Assembly (NCBI GenBank): GCA_012513435.1
Contig: JAAZCE010000039.1
Span: 1-64,000, forward strand
Length of the DNA stretch: 64,000 nt
Direction of reading: 5' to 3'
DNA from: Clostridiales bacterium
GTDB lineage: Bacteria > Bacillota > Clostridia > Peptostreptococcales > Anaerovoracaceae
Under the pieces are notes generated by a model that was given only the letters and a program-made list of their open reading frames with translations, ran no database searches and was not told the origin of the DNA. The position numbers and the translations under genes are program-made. Below, one piece after another: positions 49,473-60,780 of this stretch (within the stretch, counting starts at the first letter, position 1; each line of letters opens with the position of its first letter).

Positions 49473-52064
49473 TTATTTTGCCTGGAAAGTCAGCTTACCC
49501 TCCTTGCAGTCTATCTCTACATCGTCTCCGTCCTTTATTGTTCCTCTGATAAGCTCTCCTGCCAATTCTGTTTCCACATTTCTCTGAAGGAATCTCTTAA
49601 CAGGTCTTGCTCCGTAAGCGGCATCATAGCTTTCCTCGGCTATGAAATTTTTGGCCTCATCTGTCAGCTTCAAAAAAATGTTTCTGTCCTTAAGACGCTC
49701 TTCTATTTCCTTCATTGCAATCTCTATTATCTCCACTATCTGCGCTTCTGTAAGTGGTGAAAATACTACGATTTCGTCCACTCTATTTAGGAATTCGGGT
49801 CTAAAATATTTCTTGGTTTCGCCTTCCACCTTCTTCTTGACTCCATCGTCCACGCTTCCGTCTGCCTTTATCCCATCTATCAGATAGTTGCTGCCGATGT
49901 TAGAGGTCATTATAACTATGGTGTTCTTAAAGTCCACCGTTCTTCCCTGATTGTCTGTCAATCTGCCGTCATCTAACAGCTGCAGCAGAATATTGAAAAC
50001 ATCCGGATGGGCCTTTTCTATTTCATCGAAGAGTATGACGCTGTAAGGTTTCCTCCTTACTGCCTCGGTAAGCTGTCCGCCCTCATCATAGCCTACATAT
50101 CCCGGGGGGGCTCCTACAAGTCTTGATACAGAATGTTTTTCCATGTACTCGGACATATCTATACGAACCATATTTTTCTCCGAGTCAAAGAGCGCTACCG
50201 AAAGGGCTTTCGCCAGCTCCGTCTTGCCTACGCCTGTAGGCCCCAGGAATATAAATGAACCGATAGGTCTCTTCTCATCCTTAAGTCCTGCTCTGGCTCT
50301 CAATACTGCCTCGGCTACAGCCTTTACTCCGTCCTGCTGGCCTATAACCCTCTTATGCAAAATTTCAGGCAGCTTGAGAAGCTTTTCCCTTTCGCTTTCC
50401 ACCAGCTTCGCGACAGGAATACCTGTCCATCCGGAGATTACTTCTGCAATTTCTTCCTCCGTTACCTCTTCCTTCAAAAGTCTTGCTTCTTCTACTTCAT
50501 CTGCCTTTTCCTTTTCTGTTTCCAACTTCTTTTCAAGGTCAGGCAACGTACCGTACTTCAGCTGAGCCATCTTCTCAAGGTCATAATTTCTCTCAGCTTC
50601 TTCCATTTCATGCTTAATATCTTCTATCTGCTGCTTGACAGCCTTAACCTCCGTAATGGCCTTCTTTTCGCTTTCCCACTGGGCCCTCATAGCATTGCTC
50701 TCGTCTTTTAACTGAGAAAGCTCCTTTTCCAGTGTAGCAAGTCTGCCCTTAGAGGCTGAATCTGTCTCTTTTCCTAAGGCCTGCTTTTCTATTTCCAGCT
50801 GCATGATTTTTCTGGAAATCTCGTCCAGCTCAGCCGGAAGGCTGTCTATTTCCGTTCTTATCTTCGATGCCGCTTCATCCATAAGGTCTATGGCCTTGTC
50901 CGGAAGAAATCTGTCACTTATATACCGGTCAGAAAGTGTTGCACAGGCGATAAGGGCATTGTCTGTAATCCTCACGCCGTGATGTATCTCAAAGCGTTCC
51001 TTGAGACCTCGCAATATAGAAATAGTATCCTCTACGGTCGGCTGATCCACCAGAACCTTCTGGAATCGTCGTTCGAGGGCCGCATCCTTTTCAATATATT
51101 TTCTGTATTCGTCAAGAGTGGTAGCTCCTATACAATGAAGCTCGCCTCGTGCAAGTTTAGGCTTAAGCAAATTACCTGCATCCATTGCACCTTCACTTTT
51201 CCCAGCCCCGACTATATTATGAAGCTCATCTATGAACAGCAGTATCCTGCCTTCAGACTTCTCTATTTCATTTAGGACAGTCTTCAGCCTTTCTTCAAAC
51301 TCACCTCTGAATTTAGCACCTGCTATGAGTGCTCCCATGTCGAGAGCAAATATAGTCTTGTCCTTCAGCCCTTCCGGAACATCCCCATTAAGGATACGCT
51401 GTGCCAGTCCTTCGACTACAGCCGTCTTACCTACTCCAGGCTCACCTATGAGCACCGGATTGTTTTTGGTCCTCCTAGAAAGTATCTGTATGGTATGTCT
51501 GATTTCTCCGTCTCTACCTATAACAGGATCCAGCTTCCCAGCTCTAGCCATTTCAACAAGATCCCTGCCGTATTTGTTCAGAGCGTCATAATTCTCCTCA
51601 GGGTTCTGGCTTGTAACCCGCTGATTGCCTCTAACCTGGTTGAGGGCGTTGAGAAACTTATCCTTTGTTATCCCATATCGCCTGAAAATTTCTGCCGATG
51701 GAGTATTTCTCTCGTCTATCAATGCCAGATAAAGATGTTCAACGCTTACATATTCGTCCTTCATCTTCTCTGCCTTTTTCTCTGCATTTATGAGAACCTG
51801 CTGCAGTCTCCTTGTAGAGTACATGGATTCCGCACTGCCGGAAACCTTGGGTAGTTTATCTATCTCCGCCTGGATGGCTCCTATAACCTCTCCGTTGTTT
51901 ACGTCCATAAACTTAAGAAGCTTGGGAATAAGCCCATCCTTCTGCATAAGCAGTGCCATATGCAAATGTTCTCCGTCTATCTGCTGATGTCCCTCTTCTA
52001 TTGCTATGTTTTGGCAATCGATGATTGCACTCTGTGCATTTTGTGTATATTTTTCTATATTCAT
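49473..52064 (-). CDS. clpB: ClpB disaggregase
   Basis: The start is ATG 52064 ([14 protein letters not shown]), with AGGAGG eight bases upstream. The 863 residues show an N-terminal Clp repeat domain, AAA1 (Walker [16 protein letters not shown]), a coiled-coil M domain of roughly 120 residues ([22 protein letters not shown]...), and AAA2 ([15 protein letters not shown]). There is no ClpP-binding IGF loop, as expected for ClpB. With DnaK it rescues aggregated proteins. A CIRCE element and a good vegetative promoter upstream indicate heat-shock control by HrcA. Confidence 0.95.
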   Translation of the reverse strand: MNIEKYTQNAQSAIIDCQNIAIEEGHQQIDGEHLHMALLMQKDGLIPKLLKFMDVNNGEVIGAIQAEIDKLPKVSGSAESMYSTRRLQQVLINAEKKAEKMKDEYVSVEHLYLALIDERNTPSAEIFRRYGITKDKFLNALNQVRGNQRVTSQNPEENYDALNKYGRDLVEMARAGKLDPVIGRDGEIRHTIQILSRRTKNNPVLIGEPGVGKTAVVEGLAQRILNGDVPEGLKDKTIFALDMGALIAGAKFRGEFEERLKTVLNEIEKSEGRILLFIDELHNIVGAGKSEGAMDAGNLLKPKLARGELHCIGATTLDEYRKYIEKDAALERRFQKVLVDQPTVEDTISILRGLKERFEIHHGVRITDNALIACATLSDRYISDRFLPDKAIDLMDEAASKIRTEIDSLPAELDEISRKIMQLEIEKQALGKETDSASKGRLATLEKELSQLKDESNAMRAQWESEKKAITEVKAVKQQIEDIKHEMEEAERNYDLEKMAQLKYGTLPDLEKKLETEKEKADEVEEARLLKEEVTEEEIAEVISGWTGIPVAKLVESEREKLLKLPEILHKRVIGQQDGVKAVAEAVLRARAGLKDEKRPIGSFIFLGPTGVGKTELAKALSVALFDSEKNMVRIDMSEYMEKHSVSRLVGAPPGYVGYDEGGQLTEAVRRKPYSVILFDEIEKAHPDVFNILLQLLDDGRLTDNQGRTVDFKNTIVIMTSNIGSNYLIDGIKADGSVDDGVKKKVEGETKKYFRPEFLNRVDEIVVFSPLTEAQIVEIIEIAMKEIEERLKDRNIFLKLTDEAKNFIAEESYDAAYGARPVKRFLQRNVETELAGELIRGTIKDGDDVEIDCKEGKLTFQAK

Positions 52065-52126
52065 AACATCCACCTCCTACTATTGGATTTACATTCTATT
52101 GGGTTTATTTTCCCCTTGATAAATCC

Positions 52127-52155
52127 ATTCTAAACCCGGAAATTATTAATGTCAA
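52127..52155 (-). promoter_or_regulatory. Promoter of clpB
   Basis: On the minus strand, -35 TTGACA (52155-52150), 17-bp spacer, -10 TAGAAT (52132-52127), about 60 bases before the clpB start. Confidence 0.8.
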
Positions 52156-52162
52156 CACTTTT

Positions 52163-52189
52163 TTAGCACTCACTCGTTAAGAGTGCTAA
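52163..52189. promoter_or_regulatory. CIRCE element (HrcA operator)
   Basis: TTAGCACTC-N9-GAGTGCTAA is a perfect match to the HrcA operator. It ends eight bases upstream of the clpB -35 box. Confidence 0.95.
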
Positions 52190-52240
52190 CAAAACAGCTC
52201 CATTCTGTGCGCCATGCACTAGAAAACCCTATAAAGTACA

Positions 52241-52279
52241 AAAAAAAGAGCCGTTCCATCTTCTCAATGCAACAGCTCT
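52241..52279 (-). terminator. Terminator of the ribosomal protein block
   Basis: Leftward GAGCTGTT pairs with AACGGCTC (one G-U pair) and is followed by eight T, about 20 bases after the rplQ stop. Confidence 0.8.
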
Positions 52280-52299
52280 CATATTTGGTTCTTTATAGC

Positions 52300-52641
52300 T
52301 TATACTAATTCCAAGAATACCATTTCCGCATTGTCACCCTGTCTAGGTCCTAGCTTCAATATTCTTGTGTATCCGCCCTGTCTCTCTGCATAGTTTGGTG
52401 CGATTTCGTCGAATAGCCTAGCTACTACGGTTTCATCGTAAACATATGCGAGTACTTGTCTTCTAGCGTGAAGGTCTCCACGCTTTGCAAGCGTAATCAT
52501 TTTTTCGGCTTGTCTTCTAGCTTCTTTAGCTCTCGTATCAGTAGTCGTGATTCTGCCTTCTCTGAAAAGGTCTGTTACCAGATTTCTCAGCATTGACTTT
52601 CTGTGAGCTGAAGTTCTGCCTAATTTTCTATATCCTGGCAT
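52300..52641 (-). CDS. rplQ: Ribosomal protein L17
   Basis: 113 residues, [43 protein letters not shown], the standard short bacterial L17 of the large subunit. It is the last gene of the block, 22 bases after rpoA, and precedes a strong terminator. Confidence 0.97.
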   Translation of the reverse strand: MPGYRKLGRTSAHRKSMLRNLVTDLFREGRITTTDTRAKEARRQAEKMITLAKRGDLHARRQVLAYVYDETVVARLFDEIAPNYAERQGGYTRILKLGPRQGDNAEMVFLELV

Positions 52642-52663
52642 CGCTGCTTCCTCCTATTACTAA

Positions 52664-53611
52664 TTATTCGTCACTCTGTCTCAGGCCCAAACCCAGTTCT
52701 TCAAGCTTATGCTTAACTTCGTCAAGTGACTTCTTGCCTAGGTTCCTAACCTTCATCATATCCTCTTCGCTTCTGTGAGTAAGTTCTTCAACAGTGTTGA
52801 TAGCCGCCCTCTTGAGGCAGTTAAACGAACGTACTGAGAGCTCAAGTTCTTCAATAGTCATTTCCAGAGCTTTTTCCTTCTGGTTTTCTTCCTTTTCAAC
52901 CATAATTTCCATGCCTTCGGCTGAATCTGTAAGCTCAACAAACAGGCTCAGATGCTCCTGCATAATTTTAGCACCTATGGAAACGCCCTCACTAGGCGTA
53001 ACGGAGCCATCCGTCCAAATCTCAAGAATGAGCTTGTCATAGTCAGTTACCTGGCCTACTCTTGTGTTTTCTACTGTAAAGTTGACCTTCCTTACAGGGG
53101 TGAAAATCGAGTCTGTAGGTATGACCGATATAGGAGTGTTCTCATCCTTATTCATTTCGGCAGGGACATAACCTCTTCCTCTGGCCATGTTGATTTCCAT
53201 TATCAACGTAGCGTTTTCTTCAAGTGTAGCTATATGCAGCTCAGGGTTAAATATCTCCACATCGGAATCGCCAAGAATGTCTGCTGCGGTTACTTCCTTA
53301 GGTCCTATGGCGTTTATCAATACTCTTTTGGTGTTTTCGCCGCTGAGCTTGATAGCCAGTTTTTTAAGGTTAAGGATTATTTCCGTAACATCTTCTTTTA
53401 CTCCCGGAATGGTAGAAAACTCATGTAGGATGCCATCTATCTTAACAGATGTCACGGCTACGCCTGGAAGCGAACTCAAAAGAATCCTTCTCAGGCTGTT
53501 CCCAAGTGTAGTGCCATAGCCTCTTTCGAGTGGCTCTACAACGAACTTCCCGTAATTGGGATCTTCGTTTGAAAAAATACATTCGATTGTTGGTTTTTCG
53601 ATTTCTATCAC
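52664..53611 (-). CDS. rpoA: RNA polymerase alpha subunit
   Basis: 315 residues. The N-terminal dimerisation domain ([32 protein letters not shown]) is followed by an acidic linker and the C-terminal domain ([49 protein letters not shown]), which binds UP elements and activators. Standard position between rpsD and rplQ. Confidence 0.97.
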   Translation of the reverse strand: MIEIEKPTIECIFSNEDPNYGKFVVEPLERGYGTTLGNSLRRILLSSLPGVAVTSVKIDGILHEFSTIPGVKEDVTEIILNLKKLAIKLSGENTKRVLINAIGPKEVTAADILGDSDVEIFNPELHIATLEENATLIMEINMARGRGYVPAEMNKDENTPISVIPTDSIFTPVRKVNFTVENTRVGQVTDYDKLILEIWTDGSVTPSEGVSIGAKIMQEHLSLFVELTDSAEGMEIMVEKEENQKEKALEMTIEELELSVRSFNCLKRAAINTVEELTHRSEEDMMKVRNLGKKSLDEVKHKLEELGLGLRQSDE

Positions 53612-53658
53612 TCAAAACCCTCCTTTTCATTCCAAAACTGTAACGTTCAGTCACTAGA

Positions 53659-54279
53659 TTATTTGGAGTACAATTCGACGATAAGATGCTCTGCTACCGG
53701 AGTATCTATTTCTGCTCTAGTCGGCACGGAAATAATTTTTCCTTCGAGTTTTTCAATGTCTACAGAAACCCAAGCAGGCACTGTAACTGACATTTCCTTT
53801 ACTTCCTTGAACTTCGGTGAGTTCGTGCTCTTTTCCTTGACCTTGATAACATCGCCCGGTTTTACTGCGTATGAAGGAATAGTTACCTTCTTGTCATTTA
53901 CCGTAAAGTGACCATGGCTTACTAACTGTCTTGCTTCCTTTCTCGATGAAGCGAATCCAAGTCTGAATACCACATTATCTAATCTTGTTTCCAATAAAAT
54001 CAGCAGATTTTCACCCGTCATACCCGATTTCCTTGCAGCCTTATCAAAAAGATTTCTGAACTGAGTTTCCTGCAGTCCGTAAAACCTCTTAGCCTTCTGC
54101 TTTTCTCTAAGCTGAAGACCATATTCGGAAATCTTGATTCTGCCCTGTCCGTGTTGTCCGGGAGCATAACTTCTTCTGTCTAATGAGCATTTGCCGCCGT
54201 AACATCTGTCACCCTTTAAAAAGAGCTTCTGGCCTTCTCTTCTGCATAATCTGCAGTTTGCGTCTGTATATCTTGACAT
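53659..54279 (-). CDS. rpsD: Ribosomal protein S4 (zinc-binding form)
   Basis: 206 residues. The N-terminus has the C+ pattern [23 protein letters not shown], four cysteines that bind zinc, and the S4 RNA-binding domain follows ([27 protein letters not shown]). It nucleates small-subunit assembly and in many bacteria regulates its operon. It lies between rpsK and rpoA, as in many Clostridia, whereas Bacillus has rpsD elsewhere. Confidence 0.97.
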   Translation of the reverse strand: MSRYTDANCRLCRREGQKLFLKGDRCYGGKCSLDRRSYAPGQHGQGRIKISEYGLQLREKQKAKRFYGLQETQFRNLFDKAARKSGMTGENLLILLETRLDNVVFRLGFASSRKEARQLVSHGHFTVNDKKVTIPSYAVKPGDVIKVKEKSTNSPKFKEVKEMSVTVPAWVSVDIEKLEGKIISVPTRAEIDTPVAEHLIVELYSK

Positions 54280-54299
54280 ATGAATTCTCCTCCCTTCTA

Positions 54300-54698
54300 T
54301 TAGACTCTTCTGCGCTTAGGCGGTCTGCAGCCATTGTGCGGTATAGGTGTAATATCTTTTATCATAGTAATTTCTAATCCTGCTGTCTGAAGCGCTCTGA
54401 TAGCCGCTTCTCTGCCGGACCCCGGACCCTTCACATAGACTTCAACAGTCTTAAGTCCGTGCTCCATTGCAGCCTTAGCAGCTTCTTCAGCAGCTGACTG
54501 TGCAGCAAACGGAGTGGATTTTCTCGAACCCTTAAAACCAAGTGAGCCTGCGCTCGACCATGATAATGCATTTCCTGATAAATCAGTCAGGGTTACAAGT
54601 GTATTGTTAAAGGTAGCCTGAATATGCGCCTGGCCTTTTTCAATATTCTTGCGTTCTCTTCTCTTTTTTCTAACAGCCTTTTTTACAGCTTTAGCCAT
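54300..54698 (-). CDS. rpsK: Ribosomal protein S11
   Basis: 132 residues; [46 protein letters not shown] and the basic C-terminus [15 protein letters not shown] are diagnostic for S11 of the 30S platform. It lies 15 bases after rpsM. Confidence 0.97.
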   Translation of the reverse strand: MAKAVKKAVRKKRRERKNIEKGQAHIQATFNNTLVTLTDLSGNALSWSSAGSLGFKGSRKSTPFAAQSAAEEAAKAAMEHGLKTVEVYVKGPGSGREAAIRALQTAGLEITMIKDITPIPHNGCRPPKRRRV

Positions 54699-54713
54699 AT
54701 TATTCTACCTCCT

Positions 54714-55085
54714 TTACTTCGCTTTCTTTCTTCCTACGGTCTTTTTAGGACCTTTTCTAGTTCTAGCGTTTGTCTTGGTCTTTTGTCCTCTTACTGGGAG
54801 ACCTCTTCTGTGTCTGATTCCTCTGTAGCATCCGATTTCCATGAGTCTCTTGATGTTCATGTTGACATCTCTCCTCAGGTCACCTTCTACCATGTAATCA
54901 CTTTCGATAACTTTTCTAATCTTACCGGCCTCTTCCTCTGTCAAATCCTTGACTCTTGTGTCTGGATTGATTCCGGTTTTTTCTAAGATTTTTCTTGAAG
55001 TAGGCCAACCTATTCCGTAGATGTAGGTGAGTCCAGCTTCGATTCTTTTTTCATTTGGTAAGTCTACACCGGCTATACGAGCCAT
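54714..55085 (-). CDS. rpsM: Ribosomal protein S13
   Basis: 123 residues; [26 protein letters not shown] and the basic tail ([30 protein letters not shown]) are typical of S13 in the 30S head. A ~120-base gap separates it from rpmJ, with no other gene visible there. Confidence 0.97.
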   Translation of the reverse strand: MARIAGVDLPNEKRIEAGLTYIYGIGWPTSRKILEKTGINPDTRVKDLTEEEAGKIRKVIESDYMVEGDLRRDVNMNIKRLMEIGCYRGIRHRRGLPVRGQKTKTNARTRKGPKKTVGRKKAK

Positions 55086-55206
55086 ATTTTCCTCCTGTTC
55101 CCATCTTCCGTCACGCAGCCTTTCACGCCTTACCGACGTGGGGCGTAATATAAACGGGATGTTCTTTTTTTAAAATACCTTCTTCGCCCTTCAGGGCATT
55201 TCCTTT

Positions 55207-55320
55207 TTAGCCTTGCTTCTGCTTATGCTTAGGGTTTTCACAGATAATCATTACTTTACCTTTTCTCTTGATTATCTTGCACTTTTCACAGATTGGCTTT
55301 ACGGAAGCTCTAACTTTCAT
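55207..55320 (-). CDS. rpmJ: Ribosomal protein L36 (zinc-binding form)
   Basis: A 37-residue gene absent from the ORF track: [20 protein letters not shown]... ending in NPKHKQKQG. Cys11, Cys14, Cys27 and His32 form the zinc site of the C+ type of L36. AAAGGAGG precedes the ATG, and infA ends 14 bases upstream of it. Confidence 0.96.
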   Translation of the reverse strand: MKVRASVKPICEKCKIIKRKGKVMIICENPKHKQKQG

Positions 55321-55333
55321 TTTAAATCCTCCT

Positions 55334-55564
55334 TTAAGCTTTACCTCTCCATGTGATTCTACCCCTCGTAAGGTCGTAAGGCGATAATTCGACTTTTACC
55401 TTGTCTCCGGGTATGATTCTTATATAATTAGTTCTTATCTTGCCGGATACGTGTGCAAGCACCTTATGTCCGGTTTCAAGTTCCACAATAAACATTGCGT
55501 TAGGCTGTGCTTCTATTACTTTACCTTCCGCTTCAATGACGTCTTTCTTTGCCATCTTTAACAC
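55334..55564 (-). CDS. infA: Translation initiation factor IF-1
   Basis: [61 protein letters not shown] is the OB-fold of IF-1. The usual start is the Met four residues into the ORF (55555), preceded by GAGGTG; the track's 55564 start is less likely. It blocks the A site during initiation. Confidence 0.96.
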   Translation of the reverse strand: MLKMAKKDVIEAEGKVIEAQPNAMFIVELETGHKVLAHVSGKIRTNYIRIIPGDKVKVELSPYDLTRGRITWRGKA

Positions 55565-55573
55565 CTCGCTTAA

Positions 55574-56323
55574 TTAAGCTAATGTGAGCAATTCCGGCTC
55601 ACCGTCCGTAATAACTACAGTATTCTCATAATGCGCTGACAGCTTACCGTCCAAGGTAACCACAGTCCAATCATTTGAGAGTGTTTCAACATCATAGGTA
55701 CCTTCGCAAATCATGGGCTCTATGGCGAAGACCATTCCCTTTGCAAGTCTCGGCCCTCTTCCAGGTCTGCCGTAATTAGGTATCTGCGGCTCCTCGTGCA
55801 TGTTTTGACCCACGCCGTGGCCTACGAAATCTCTGATTACGGAGAAGCCCTCTCCTTCTGCCTTTTTCTGTATAGCATGTGAGATATCTGACAATCTACT
55901 ACCTACTTTGCAATGCCCCAGTCCGGCAAAAAAACTTTCTCTTGTTGCGTTTATCAGTTTGACAGCATTGTCGCTGACCTTTCCCACAGGATAAGTTCTC
56001 GCAGCGTCACTGACGTATCCCTTATGTGTTGAGCCTACATCTACGCTGACGATATCGCCTTCCTTCAGAATCCTTTTCTTATTAGGTATCCCATGGACCA
56101 CTTCTTCGTTAATTGACACACATGCACTTGCTGGAAATCCACCATAGCCCTTGAAGGTAGGTATCATATTGTGGCTCCTTATGGTTTCCTCTACATATCT
56201 GTCAATATCAGCGGTAGATATTCCGGGTTTGATGAAGGTTTCAAGCTCCTTCAAAATGAAGCCCGTAACCTTCCCCGACTCTCTCATTAAATCTATCTCT
56301 TGATTGGATTTGATAATAATCAT
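55574..56323 (-). CDS. map: Methionine aminopeptidase type I
   Basis: 249 residues with the pita-bread metal ligands: DVGSTHKGYVSDAART (two aspartates), GHGVGQNMHEEPQIPN (His) and EPMICEGTYDVETLSNDWTVVTLDG...AHYENTVVIT (two glutamates). There is no N-terminal zinc finger, so type Ia. It removes the initiator Met. It starts two bases after adk. Confidence 0.96.
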   Translation of the reverse strand: MIIIKSNQEIDLMRESGKVTGFILKELETFIKPGISTADIDRYVEETIRSHNMIPTFKGYGGFPASACVSINEEVVHGIPNKKRILKEGDIVSVDVGSTHKGYVSDAARTYPVGKVSDNAVKLINATRESFFAGLGHCKVGSRLSDISHAIQKKAEGEGFSVIRDFVGHGVGQNMHEEPQIPNYGRPGRGPRLAKGMVFAIEPMICEGTYDVETLSNDWTVVTLDGKLSAHYENTVVITDGEPELLTLA

Positions 56324-56325
56324 TC

Positions 56326-56970
56326 CTAGTCACCCAATATGTCTACGATAGCATTGAACACATTTTCAAGGCCTATCGTTCCATCAAGGTGAGCGATATT
56401 TCCTGCTTTTTCATAATAGTCGATTAACGGCTTTGTTTCTTTATTGTAGACTTCTATCCTGTTTACTGCTGTTTCTTCATTGTCGTCAGCTCTCTGAACA
56501 AGCTCCGCTCCGCAAACGTCACAAATGCCTTCTTTTCTAGGCGGGATGTTCACAACATGGAAAGATGCTCCGCAGGTTTTGCAGACTCTTCTGCCTGTAA
56601 GCCTTATCATCAGTTCTTCCTTGTTAACGTCGATGTCCAGGACATTGTCGACTTTTTTACCGTGAACTGCCAGAAATTCATCCAACTTCTCAGCCTGGAA
56701 AACAGTTCTTGGAAATCCATCCAGTAGGAAACCGTCTTTGCAGTCATCCTTCAAAAGTCTGTCTGTTGCGATTTCTACTACCAGCTGGTCAGGAACCAGT
56801 TCGCCTCTGTTCATGTACTCCTGAGCTTTCTTGCCCAGTTCGGTACCTTTTTTAATATTCTCTCTGAATATATCACCTGTTGAGATATGAGGAATGTTGT
56901 ATTTCTCAATTATCTTAGCGGCCTGGGTGCCCTTGCCTGCTCCCGGAGGGCCTAATAAAATTAAGTTCAT
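56326..56970 (-). CDS. adk: Adenylate kinase with zinc-binding LID
   Basis: 214 residues. P-loop GPPGAGKGTQA; the LID domain carries CKTCGASFHVVNIPPRKEGICDVCG, the four-Cys zinc site usual in Gram-positive enzymes; FLLDGFPRTVFQA is the NMP-binding region. It interconverts ATP, ADP and AMP. Standard place between secY and map. Confidence 0.97.
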   Translation of the reverse strand: MNLILLGPPGAGKGTQAAKIIEKYNIPHISTGDIFRENIKKGTELGKKAQEYMNRGELVPDQLVVEIATDRLLKDDCKDGFLLDGFPRTVFQAEKLDEFLAVHGKKVDNVLDIDVNKEELMIRLTGRRVCKTCGASFHVVNIPPRKEGICDVCGAELVQRADDNEETAVNRIEVYNKETKPLIDYYEKAGNIAHLDGTIGLENVFNAIVDILGD

Positions 56971-56980
56971 CTTCTACCTC

Positions 56981-58264
56981 CTATTTCAAGAAACCTTGAT
57001 AATTTCTCATTACCATTTGATTTTCAAGTGCTTTCATGGTATCCAGCGCAACACCAACGGCAATGAGCAGCGATGTCCCTCCGAAGTGGAAGTTCAGTCC
57101 GCCCAATTCACTTACGATAGTAGGAAGGATAGCAACTGCAGCTAAGAATACTGCTCCCACAAAAGTAATTCTCGTCATTACCTTGTTTAAGTATTCAACG
57201 GTAGTTCTTCCCGGTCTTATTCCAGGAATAAATCCACCGTTTGCCTTCATATTCTGAGCCACCTCCATCGGATTAAAAGTAACCGATGTATAGAAGTAGG
57301 TAAAGAATATGATGAGCACTACATTGAATGCCGCATATACCCAAATACCCGGCGAACCCATAGGGGACAGCCATTTTTCTATCCAGGCAGCCGCACCACT
57401 TTCTGTATCCATAAAGTATGTGATAGTAAGCGGGAACTGCAGGAATGCCATTGCGAAGATTACAGGAATAACGCCTGCCTGGTTTACCTTGAGAGGAATA
57501 TGAGTGGCTTGGCCGCCATACATCTTTCTTCCCACAACTCTCTTGGCATACTGAACCGGAATTCTTCTCTGACCCTGCTGCACTTCGATTATACCTACGA
57601 TTACAATTATGCAGAAAATCCCAAAGATTATCAGCGTAACTATGCTCATTGTGCCTTCTTCAATCTTTACCCATATTTCCTGGAGAGCAGACGGAAGTCT
57701 TGCAATGATACCCGCAAAGATTATCAGCGAAATACCGTTGCCAATTCCATGTTCGTTTATCTGTTCACCCAGCCACATGAGAAAGGCTGTTCCTGCCGTT
57801 AACACCAGCACGATAACCGTAACGGAGAAGAAATCAGTGCTAACAAGCGCCTGCCTGAACAATCCGACAGAAACTCCGATTGCCTGAATGATTGCTAGTA
57901 CTACCGTTAAATAACGAGTATACTGTGCAATTTTCTTTCTTCCTTCCGTACCCTCTCTGGAAAGTCTTTCCAAAGCAGGGACTGCTATGGTCAATAATTG
58001 AAGTATTATTGTGGCAGTAATATAAGGCGTGATACTCAGTGCGAAAATAGTAAAGTTACTGAACGCACCGCCTGAGAACAGGTTGAACAGAGCAAAAAGT
58101 CCTGTTTCGCTATCAAAAGCCTGTGAAAGAACCTCTCTGTCCATACCGGGCACAGGTATTTGAGACCCAATTCTAAAAATCAATAACATTGCAAGCGTAA
58201 ATATGATTTTCTTTCTTAAATCGGGAATCTTCCAAGCTTTTGCGACTGTTCTTAGCATCTCCAT
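56981..58264 (-). CDS. secY: Preprotein translocase subunit SecY
   Basis: 427 residues with ten membrane helices. Characteristic segments are GSQIPVPGMD (plug region start), QRRIPVQYAKRVVGRKMYGGQATHIPLKVNQAGVIPVIFA, and IPGIRPGRTTVEYLNKVMTRITFVGA. It forms the SecYEG channel for protein export. The ATG overlaps the rplO stop (TAATG). Confidence 0.97.
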   Translation of the reverse strand: MEMLRTVAKAWKIPDLRKKIIFTLAMLLIFRIGSQIPVPGMDREVLSQAFDSETGLFALFNLFSGGAFSNFTIFALSITPYITATIILQLLTIAVPALERLSREGTEGRKKIAQYTRYLTVVLAIIQAIGVSVGLFRQALVSTDFFSVTVIVLVLTAGTAFLMWLGEQINEHGIGNGISLIIFAGIIARLPSALQEIWVKIEEGTMSIVTLIIFGIFCIIVIVGIIEVQQGQRRIPVQYAKRVVGRKMYGGQATHIPLKVNQAGVIPVIFAMAFLQFPLTITYFMDTESGAAAWIEKWLSPMGSPGIWVYAAFNVVLIIFFTYFYTSVTFNPMEVAQNMKANGGFIPGIRPGRTTVEYLNKVMTRITFVGAVFLAAVAILPTIVSELGGLNFHFGGTSLLIAVGVALDTMKALENQMVMRNYQGFLK

Positions 58265-58716
58265 TAGATCACCTCTGCCTTTCCTCCGGCAGATTCTATT
58301 TTTTCTATTGCGGTCTTGCTGAACTTATGAGCCTTTACTGTTAAGTTTTTCTCCAGCGTTCCATTGCCCAGAATCTTTATACCGTCTTTTACTTGTTTAG
58401 CCATACCAACTTCCTGAATAAGTTCAGGAGTAACTACAGTACCGGCATCGAAATTATTCAAATCTTCTACATTCAAAACAGTATACTCTGTTCCCCAAAT
58501 GTTCGTAAAACCTCTTTTAGGGATTCTTCTGTAAAGGGGCATCTGTCCGCCTTCAAAACCCAGCCTGACTCCGCCACCGCTTCTTGATTTTTGTCCGTTC
58601 ATACCTCTGCCGGCAGTTTTACCCTGTCCGGTAGCTGTACCGCGTCCCTTTCTCTTTGGCGCCCTTGTAGCACCGGGAACCGCTTTTAATTCATGCAGTT
58701 TCATCTTGTCTTGCAC
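58264..58716 (-). CDS. rplO: Ribosomal protein L15
   Basis: 150 residues; [45 protein letters not shown] is the typical Gly/Lys-rich N-terminus. The likely start is the second Met (58707), as MKLHEL is the usual beginning; the track starts three residues earlier. Overlaps secY by one base. Confidence 0.96.
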   Translation of the reverse strand: MQDKMKLHELKAVPGATRAPKRKGRGTATGQGKTAGRGMNGQKSRSGGGVRLGFEGGQMPLYRRIPKRGFTNIWGTEYTVLNVEDLNNFDAGTVVTPELIQEVGMAKQVKDGIKILGNGTLEKNLTVKAHKFSKTAIEKIESAGGKAEVI

Positions 58717-58724
58717 CTCCCATC

Positions 58725-58907
58725 CTATAGTTCTTCTACAGTTAAAAGATGCGATACCTTATTGACTGCCCCTCTTGTAGCGGGAGAATCAACCAATTCA
58801 ACTGACTGGTGCATCTTCTTAAGTCCTAACGCTTCTACAACTTTTCTCTGCTTTGGGGAAGCGCCAATAACACTCTTTGTCAATGTGATTTTAATCATCT
58901 TTGCCAT
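58725..58907 (-). CDS. rpmD: Ribosomal protein L30
   Basis: 60 residues, [46 protein letters not shown], the bacterial short L30. It has GGAGG before the start and lies between rpsE and rplO. Confidence 0.96.
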   Translation of the reverse strand: MAKMIKITLTKSVIGASPKQRKVVEALGLKKMHQSVELVDSPATRGAVNKVSHLLTVEEL

Positions 58908-58920
58908 TGTTTCTTCCTCC

Positions 58921-59424
58921 TTATCCTAAGATTTCTTCCTTAGTCTTTCCTCTTTTTTTAGCTACCTGCTCAACAGTCATAAGGTTCTTCAGTCCTTCTA
59001 ACGTTGCATAAGCCATATTCCCGACATTGTTAGAGCCGATAGACTTTGCTCTAATGTCCTTTACGCCTGCAGCTTCAAGAACGGTACGAACCGATGAACC
59101 TGCGATTACGCCAGTACCTGGAGCAGCCGGCATGAGCAGAACTCTTCCTGCACCGAAAATTCCAAGGTTTCTGTGTGGAATGGTAGTTCCTACAGTAGCA
59201 ACCTTTATAATATTCTTCTTTGCATCTTCCGTAGCTTTTCTTACCGCTTCAGGAATTTCCTGAGCTTTGCCGAGGCCAACGCCTACATAGCCGTCGCCGT
59301 CGCCGACAACTACTGTAACACTGAATCTCATGTTTCTTCCGCCTTTAACGGTTTTGGCAACACGTCTGATGCTTACAATAGTTTCTTTTAAGTCCAGCTT
59401 GGATACATCCATAATATTTCGCAT
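58921..59424 (-). CDS. rpsE: Ribosomal protein S5
   Basis: 167 residues. The double-stranded-RNA-binding-like N-terminal domain ([37 protein letters not shown]) precedes the S5 C-terminal domain ([43 protein letters not shown]). AGGAGGT lies seven bases before the ATG. It contributes to translational fidelity. Confidence 0.97.
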   Translation of the reverse strand: MRNIMDVSKLDLKETIVSIRRVAKTVKGGRNMRFSVTVVVGDGDGYVGVGLGKAQEIPEAVRKATEDAKKNIIKVATVGTTIPHRNLGIFGAGRVLLMPAAPGTGVIAGSSVRTVLEAAGVKDIRAKSIGSNNVGNMAYATLEGLKNLMTVEQVAKKRGKTKEEILG

Positions 59425-59439
59425 TCAACTTACCTCCTG

Positions 59440-59805
59440 TTAGAATTTCAAACCTGCTTCACGAGCACTGTCAGCAAGATTCTTAACTCTTCCGTGATAG
59501 AGGAATCCACCTCTGTCAAAGGTAACTTCTTCAATTCCCTTTGTCAGCGCTCTCTTTGCAATAGCTTCTCCCACCGCTTTTGCAGCGTCCTTGTTGCCAC
59601 CATATCCGATGCTGCCCTTCAATTCCTTGTCAATAGTGGATGCGGAAGCAAGTGTAACTCCGTTAACATCGTCGATAATCTGAGCCGAAATGTTTTTGCT
59701 GCTTCTAAAAACACAAAGTCTAGGCTTCTCAGGAGTGCCATAAAGGTTTTTTCTGATTCTCTGATGTCTTGCGACACGTTTTTCGTTTCTGCTTTCTTTA
59801 GCCAT
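59440..59805 (-). CDS. rplR: Ribosomal protein L18
   Basis: 121 residues; [34 protein letters not shown] and the C-terminal [26 protein letters not shown] identify L18, the 5S rRNA-binding protein. Confidence 0.97.
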   Translation of the reverse strand: MAKESRNEKRVARHQRIRKNLYGTPEKPRLCVFRSSKNISAQIIDDVNGVTLASASTIDKELKGSIGYGGNKDAAKAVGEAIAKRALTKGIEEVTFDRGGFLYHGRVKNLADSAREAGLKF

Positions 59806-59823
59806 TTTACTTTACTCCTTTCT

Positions 59824-60369
59824 CTATGATGTAGCCCCGGTCTTGCCTTCTTTTCTGCGTACATATTCACCTTCATATCTGATACCCTTGCCCTTGTATG
59901 GTTCAGGTTTTCTCCATGACCTTATATTCGCAGCGTAATTGCCGACCTTCGCTTTGTCTATGCCGGTTACTACTATTGTAGTAGCATCAGGCACCTCAGT
60001 TGTAATCCCATCAGGGTCTTCTAATTCTACCGGATGTGAATATCCGAGATTCATTACTAATTTCTTGCCTTTCTTCTCAGCCTTATAGCCAACTCCTATT
60101 AATTGAAGTTTCTTTGAGTAACCTTCCGTTACACCAACGACCATGTTGTTGATAAGCGTTCTTGCAAGACCGTGCTTAGCTCTCTTTTCAGCTTCATCGC
60201 CGTCTCTTGACACTGTTACAACTCCGTCCTTGTTCTCAACCTTCAATAAGCTGCTGACTTTTTCCTGCAATTCGCCTTTAGGTCCCTTAACGGCGATTAC
60301 GTTCTTGTCGCCTATCTTGACCTCTACGCCGGCAGGAAGTGTAATGGGTTTAATACCTATTCTTGACAT
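59824..60369 (-). CDS. rplF: Ribosomal protein L6
   Basis: 181 residues with the two L6 repeats; [34 protein letters not shown] and the C-terminal [21 protein letters not shown] are diagnostic. Confidence 0.97.
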   Translation of the reverse strand: MSRIGIKPITLPAGVEVKIGDKNVIAVKGPKGELQEKVSSLLKVENKDGVVTVSRDGDEAEKRAKHGLARTLINNMVVGVTEGYSKKLQLIGVGYKAEKKGKKLVMNLGYSHPVELEDPDGITTEVPDATTIVVTGIDKAKVGNYAANIRSWRKPEPYKGKGIRYEGEYVRRKEGKTGATS

Positions 60370-60381
60370 TTTATTCTCCTC

Positions 60382-60780
60382 CTACCATACATAACAAATT
60401 ACTTCGCCGCCGATTCCAAGATTTCTTGCTTCCTTGTCACTGATAACTCCCTTTGATGTGGAGATTATGGCGATTCCTAAGCCTCCTAAAACTCTTGGTA
60501 TTTCGTTAGCCTTAGCATAAGATTTAAGACCGGGCTTTGATATCTTCCTGATACCGCTGATTACTCTTTCTTTATCGGAACTATACTTCATAGTAACTCT
60601 GATAACGCCCTGCTTGTTGTCTTCAATTACCTGAAAATCTTCGATATATCCTTCTTCTTTAAGAATCCCTGCAATTGACTTTTTCATCTTGGATGCAGGA
60701 ATATCAACTGTCTTGTGACCTGCTGTATTCGCATTTCGGATTCTTGTCAGCATATCCGCAATTGGGTCTGTCATTGTCAT
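60382..60780 (-). CDS. rpsH: Ribosomal protein S8
   Basis: 132 residues; [38 protein letters not shown] and the end GIISTSKG-like [29 protein letters not shown] are typical of S8. AGGAG precedes the start. Unusually it is separated from rpsN by about 340 bases, while in most bacteria only 10-30 bases lie between them. Confidence 0.97.
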   Translation of the reverse strand: MTMTDPIADMLTRIRNANTAGHKTVDIPASKMKKSIAGILKEEGYIEDFQVIEDNKQGVIRVTMKYSSDKERVISGIRKISKPGLKSYAKANEIPRVLGGLGIAIISTSKGVISDKEARNLGIGGEVICYVW

